Source: Prosthecobacter sp. (GTDB lineage: Bacteria > Verrucomicrobiota > Verrucomicrobiia > Verrucomicrobiales > Verrucomicrobiaceae). From it: DNA of 64,000 bases. Position numbers and translations under genes: made by a program. The notes below the pieces were generated by a model. It was not told the DNA's origin. It did no database searches and saw nothing but the letters and a program-made list of their open reading frames with translations. Location of the stretch: contig JABARQ010000010.1 in the NCBI GenBank assembly GCA_019186985.1, positions 62,001-126,000 of the forward strand. The letters are read 5' to 3'. Position 1 is the stretch's first letter; each line of letters begins with the position of its first letter. This document shows, piece after piece, positions 61,614 through 64,000 of the stretch.

Positions 61614-63216
61614 AGCTCATCTCGACGGAGCGAGATGGCTACGTTGCTTCGCATGAGCCCCGATGACAGGTGTGCGAGACAGCCTCTGCTGATGAACCGT
61701 TCCTTAGACGGATCCCAGAAATACAGGTCATGATGCCCTGAAGGCAGCGGAAGAGCGCAAGCAAAGTAGCCATCTTGCTCCGCAAGATGAGCGAGAGGCT
61801 GGCGCAGGCAGGTAGAGCTTTCGAATTTCGAGAACGCCCGGCTTCGGCGGAGGTTTGGCTTTGCCTGAAGACGGATGGAAGGCTTGCGCTGAAGTGCAGA
61901 CCGTTGGGTCATCGTGAGCGGAAGAGCGTACCAGGCATCCAGCTCATCTCGACGGAGCGAGATGGCGACTTTGCTTTGCTCCAATGACACGCTTGCCCGG
62001 TTCGCAGCCCGGCTTTGAGCGGATTTTGCGCGATGTAGTCACGCAGACGTCGGAACTGTCCTTCGTGGCGCACGAGATGATCAAACGCATCTTGCTGCCA
62101 GAAGCGCCCCTGGCTGCCAAGGCGGCGATGGATTTGCCGGGCCGTGAAGTGTTTCCAGGAGGCACACTGCTCAACCATGGAACCCTTGTCGGCGAACGTG
62201 GCCAGCAGGTGAACGTGATTGGGCATGACGACGAAGTCGAGCATCTCGTAGCGATCTCCATCAAAGTGCAGAAGGCTGTCGGCAATGAGGCTGGCGATCC
62301 CGGCCTGTGCGAGAACACACGCGCCATGACCCGAGTCAAGCGCCTCGTGCCAGCGCGTGGTGAAGCGGTCGTGATATTCGGCCAACGCTTCGGGCAGCAG
62401 CTCCTGCAAGCACGTCTTCCAGCCCTTTTGCAGAGGGTCGATGCCGTGCAGGTCAAGCCAGCGATTTCTTTCCGCCCGCCAGCGATCGAGGACATCCCTG
62501 GGCATGGAATCCACCGTGCGCCAGGTGATGAAAACTACGCATCCATCCTGCGCCCAGTGCGGCAGCCGCCGCTGGGTGATGAGCCGTTCGTCAGACGGAT
62601 CAAAGAATCGCATGTCATGAAGCTATGACGGCAGCGGAAGAGCGCAAGCAAAGTAGCCATCTTGCTCCGCAAGATGAGCGAAAGGCTGGCGCAGGCAGGC
62701 AGAGCTTTCGAATTTCGAGAACGCCTGGCTTCGGCGAAGGCTTCAGACATATTTCGATCGAGCAGTATCGCGGCTTGGTTTTGCTGGAGCAGGACCGGAG
62801 TGCTTGCGCCGAAGTGCAGATGGCTGGGTCATCGTGGAGGGTTGGGCTAGCGGGACGTCCAGCTCATCTCGACGGAGCGAGATGGCTACTATGCTTCGCC
62901 AGAGCGGAGGCGGTTGGTTTGCGAAAAGGGGCTTGGGTGATGAGCCATTTGTCAGATGTGCATGCCACGATACAAAGACGAGTGCGAATGAGCGCAAGCA
63001 AAGTAGCCATCTTGCTCCGCAAGATGAGCGAAAGACTTGCGCAGGCATCCAAAGTTTTCGAGTTATGAGAACATCGGGCATGGCGGAGTAGTATGGCGGT
63101 CTGGTTTCACTTGAGCGTCGGCGAAAGGCTTGCGCCGAAGTGCAGATCTCTTGGTCATTGTGAACGATTGAATCGTGCGGGACGTGAAGCTCATCTCGAC
63201 GGAGCGAGATGGCTAC
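61614..63216. repeat. REP/REPIN cluster around a RAYT gene
   Basis: Seven copies of a short palindromic element occur in alternating orientation at 61614-61642, 61766-61792, 61941-61969, 62653-62679, 62861-62889, 63004-63030 and 63188-63216. One form has arms CATCTCG/CGAGATG, the other CATCTTG/CAAGATG. Fragments of the RAYT 5' end (for example FWDPSKERFISRGCLAHL near 61680-61735 and SDKWLITQAPF near 62930-62965, both minus) lie between them, so the unit has been amplified in tandem. Confidence 0.85.
61909..62613 (-). mobile_element. REP-associated tyrosine transposase (RAYT, IS200-like)
   Basis: 234 aa. The HUH motif is MPNHVHLLATF and the catalytic Tyr is in FRRLRDYIAQNPLKAGLR. The N-terminus FDPSDERLITQRRLPHWAQDG and GRFWQQDAFDHLVR are family standard. 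The 3' end of the gene runs through one REP element (61941-61969), which codes the last residues. RAYT proteins cut and join REP DNA; this one looks intact and probably produced the surrounding cluster. Confidence 0.9.
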
Positions 63217-63258
63217 GTTGCTTCGCATGAGCGTTGTCGGGTGGTTGGCGAAAAGTGG

Positions 63259-64000
63259 CTAGCCTTTGCGGCCACCGCGCTTGGGCCGGCCGTAGGCGGC
63301 CTTCTTCGGCTTCGGCAGCGTGCCGCCGTCATCGGGGTTGAGGCCCGCCTGCTTTTTCAGCTCACGGATCTGGTCGCGCAGCAGCGCGGCTCTTTCGAAC
63401 TCCAGCTTCGCCGCCGCCTCGGCCATTTCTCCTTCGAGCTCGCGGATGACGTCGGTCACCACGACATCGCCTGAGCCGCCCTCGCGCAGCACGCCCTCCT
63501 CGACCTCTCTTGCCTTGCCCAGCACCTGCAGGCTCTCCTGCACGGCGCGGCGCACGGTCTGCGGCGTGATGCCATGTTTTTGGTTATACTCCTCCTGCAC
63601 CTGCCGGCGGTGGCGGCTGATGCTGAGCAGGGCGCGGATGCTCTGCGTCTCGATGTCGGCAAACAGCACCACCTCGCCGGCGACATGGCGCGCGGCGCGT
63701 CCGGCCGTCTGGATCAGCGAGGTCTCGCTGCGCAGGAAGCCCTCCTTGTCGGCGTCGAGGATGCAGACCAGGCTGACCTCGGGCAGGTCGAGCCCTTCGC
63801 GCAGGAGGTTGATGCCGACGAGCACGTCGCAGTCGCCCTTGCGCAGGCTGCGCAGGATCTCGACGCGCTCGATGGCGTCGATGTCGCTGTGCAGGTAGCG
63901 CACCTTCATGTCGAGGTTGCGCAGGTAGTCGGTGAGATCCTCGGCGGTGCGCTTGGTCAGGGTGGTGACGAGCACGCGTTCGCCGCGCTCGATGCGCTGG
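63259..64000 (-). CDS. uvrB: Excinuclease ABC subunit B, 5' end outside window
   Basis: C-terminal 246 residues; the frame is open to the right edge. Helicase motif V ([31 protein letters not shown]), motif VI ([19 protein letters not shown]) and the UVR domain ([27 protein letters not shown]) that contacts UvrA/UvrC are present. Motif VI has AGRAARH where IGRAARN is usual. The protein repairs bulky DNA lesions. The stop at 63259 is 43 bases after the last REP. Confidence 0.95.
   Translation of the reverse strand, partial: QRIERGERVLVTTLTKRTAEDLTDYLRNLDMKVRYLHSDIDAIERVEILRSLRKGDCDVLVGINLLREGLDLPEVSLVCILDADKEGFLRSETSLIQTAGRAARHVAGEVVLFADIETQSIRALLSISRHRRQVQEEYNQKHGITPQTVRRAVQESLQVLGKAREVEEGVLREGGSGDVVVTDVIRELEGEMAEAAAKLEFERAALLRDQIRELKKQAGLNPDDGGTLPKPKKAAYGRPKRGGRKG

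Overview
The window looks like chromosomal DNA of a high-GC Verrucomicrobiota bacterium (Prosthecobacter/Verrucomicrobium-like). The evidence is a Verrucomicrobium/Rhodopirellula-type ECF sigma factor, a DUF1549/DUF1553 cytochrome-like protein, many secreted Tat or Sec proteins, and PVC-type housekeeping genes. No CRISPR array, rRNA operon or prophage structural gene was found.

Layout. 1-18.9 kb: an ECF sigma factor (cut by the left edge), a cluster of secreted catabolic proteins (DUF1549/1553, esterase, beta-helix protein, Tat beta-propeller, Tat phosphoesterase), a dicarboxylate/amino-acid symporter, a GT4 glycosyltransferase, a TolQ/TolR pair coupled to a methyltransferase, a PQQ sugar dehydrogenase, a lipid kinase, a broken Phd antitoxin, GlgE and a Nudix hydrolase. 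19-23.6 kb: an accessory patch holding two Rhs-derived toxin/immunity cassettes, bracketed by a 100-bp direct repeat. 23.7-32.1 kb: rpsU, an MnmM-like methyltransferase and a complete Wadjet (JetABCD) anti-plasmid system whose operon is split by an opposing secreted-protein gene. 32.2-40.2 kb: AsmA-like protein, trigger factor, IlvD, a LysM lipoprotein and a metal-binding lipoprotein.

40.2-45.3 kb is the most unusual part. It is a decaying RNA-repair island: a possible short transcript with its own promoter and terminator, a Y-RNA-like fold, an array of tRNA-like structures (Trp, initiator Met, His, Pro and weaker ones) with abnormal D- and T-loops, a lower-GC DUF4209/HEPN-motif gene sitting between 157-bp direct repeats, a broken rtcB-like gene and an intact RlaP-type nucleotidyltransferase.

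45.3-64 kb: HNH protein, OvoA-type methyltransferase, a secreted toxin-like protein overlapped by a Cys-rich partner, several secreted or membrane proteins, IF-1 with a long disordered N-terminal extension, the canonical tRNA-His, RNase III, chorismate synthase, MnmG with two parS-like sites, an oxidoreductase, a HAD phosphatase, an epimerase, a cupin, a REP/RAYT repeat cluster and the C-terminal part of UvrB (cut by the right edge).

Functional themes are polysaccharide and sugar use in the envelope, genome defence (Wadjet), contact-toxin remnants, and RNA damage/repair. Start codons were chosen by signal peptides, Shine-Dalgarno matches and family N-termini. Nothing was checked against a database, so family calls rest on recognised motifs.
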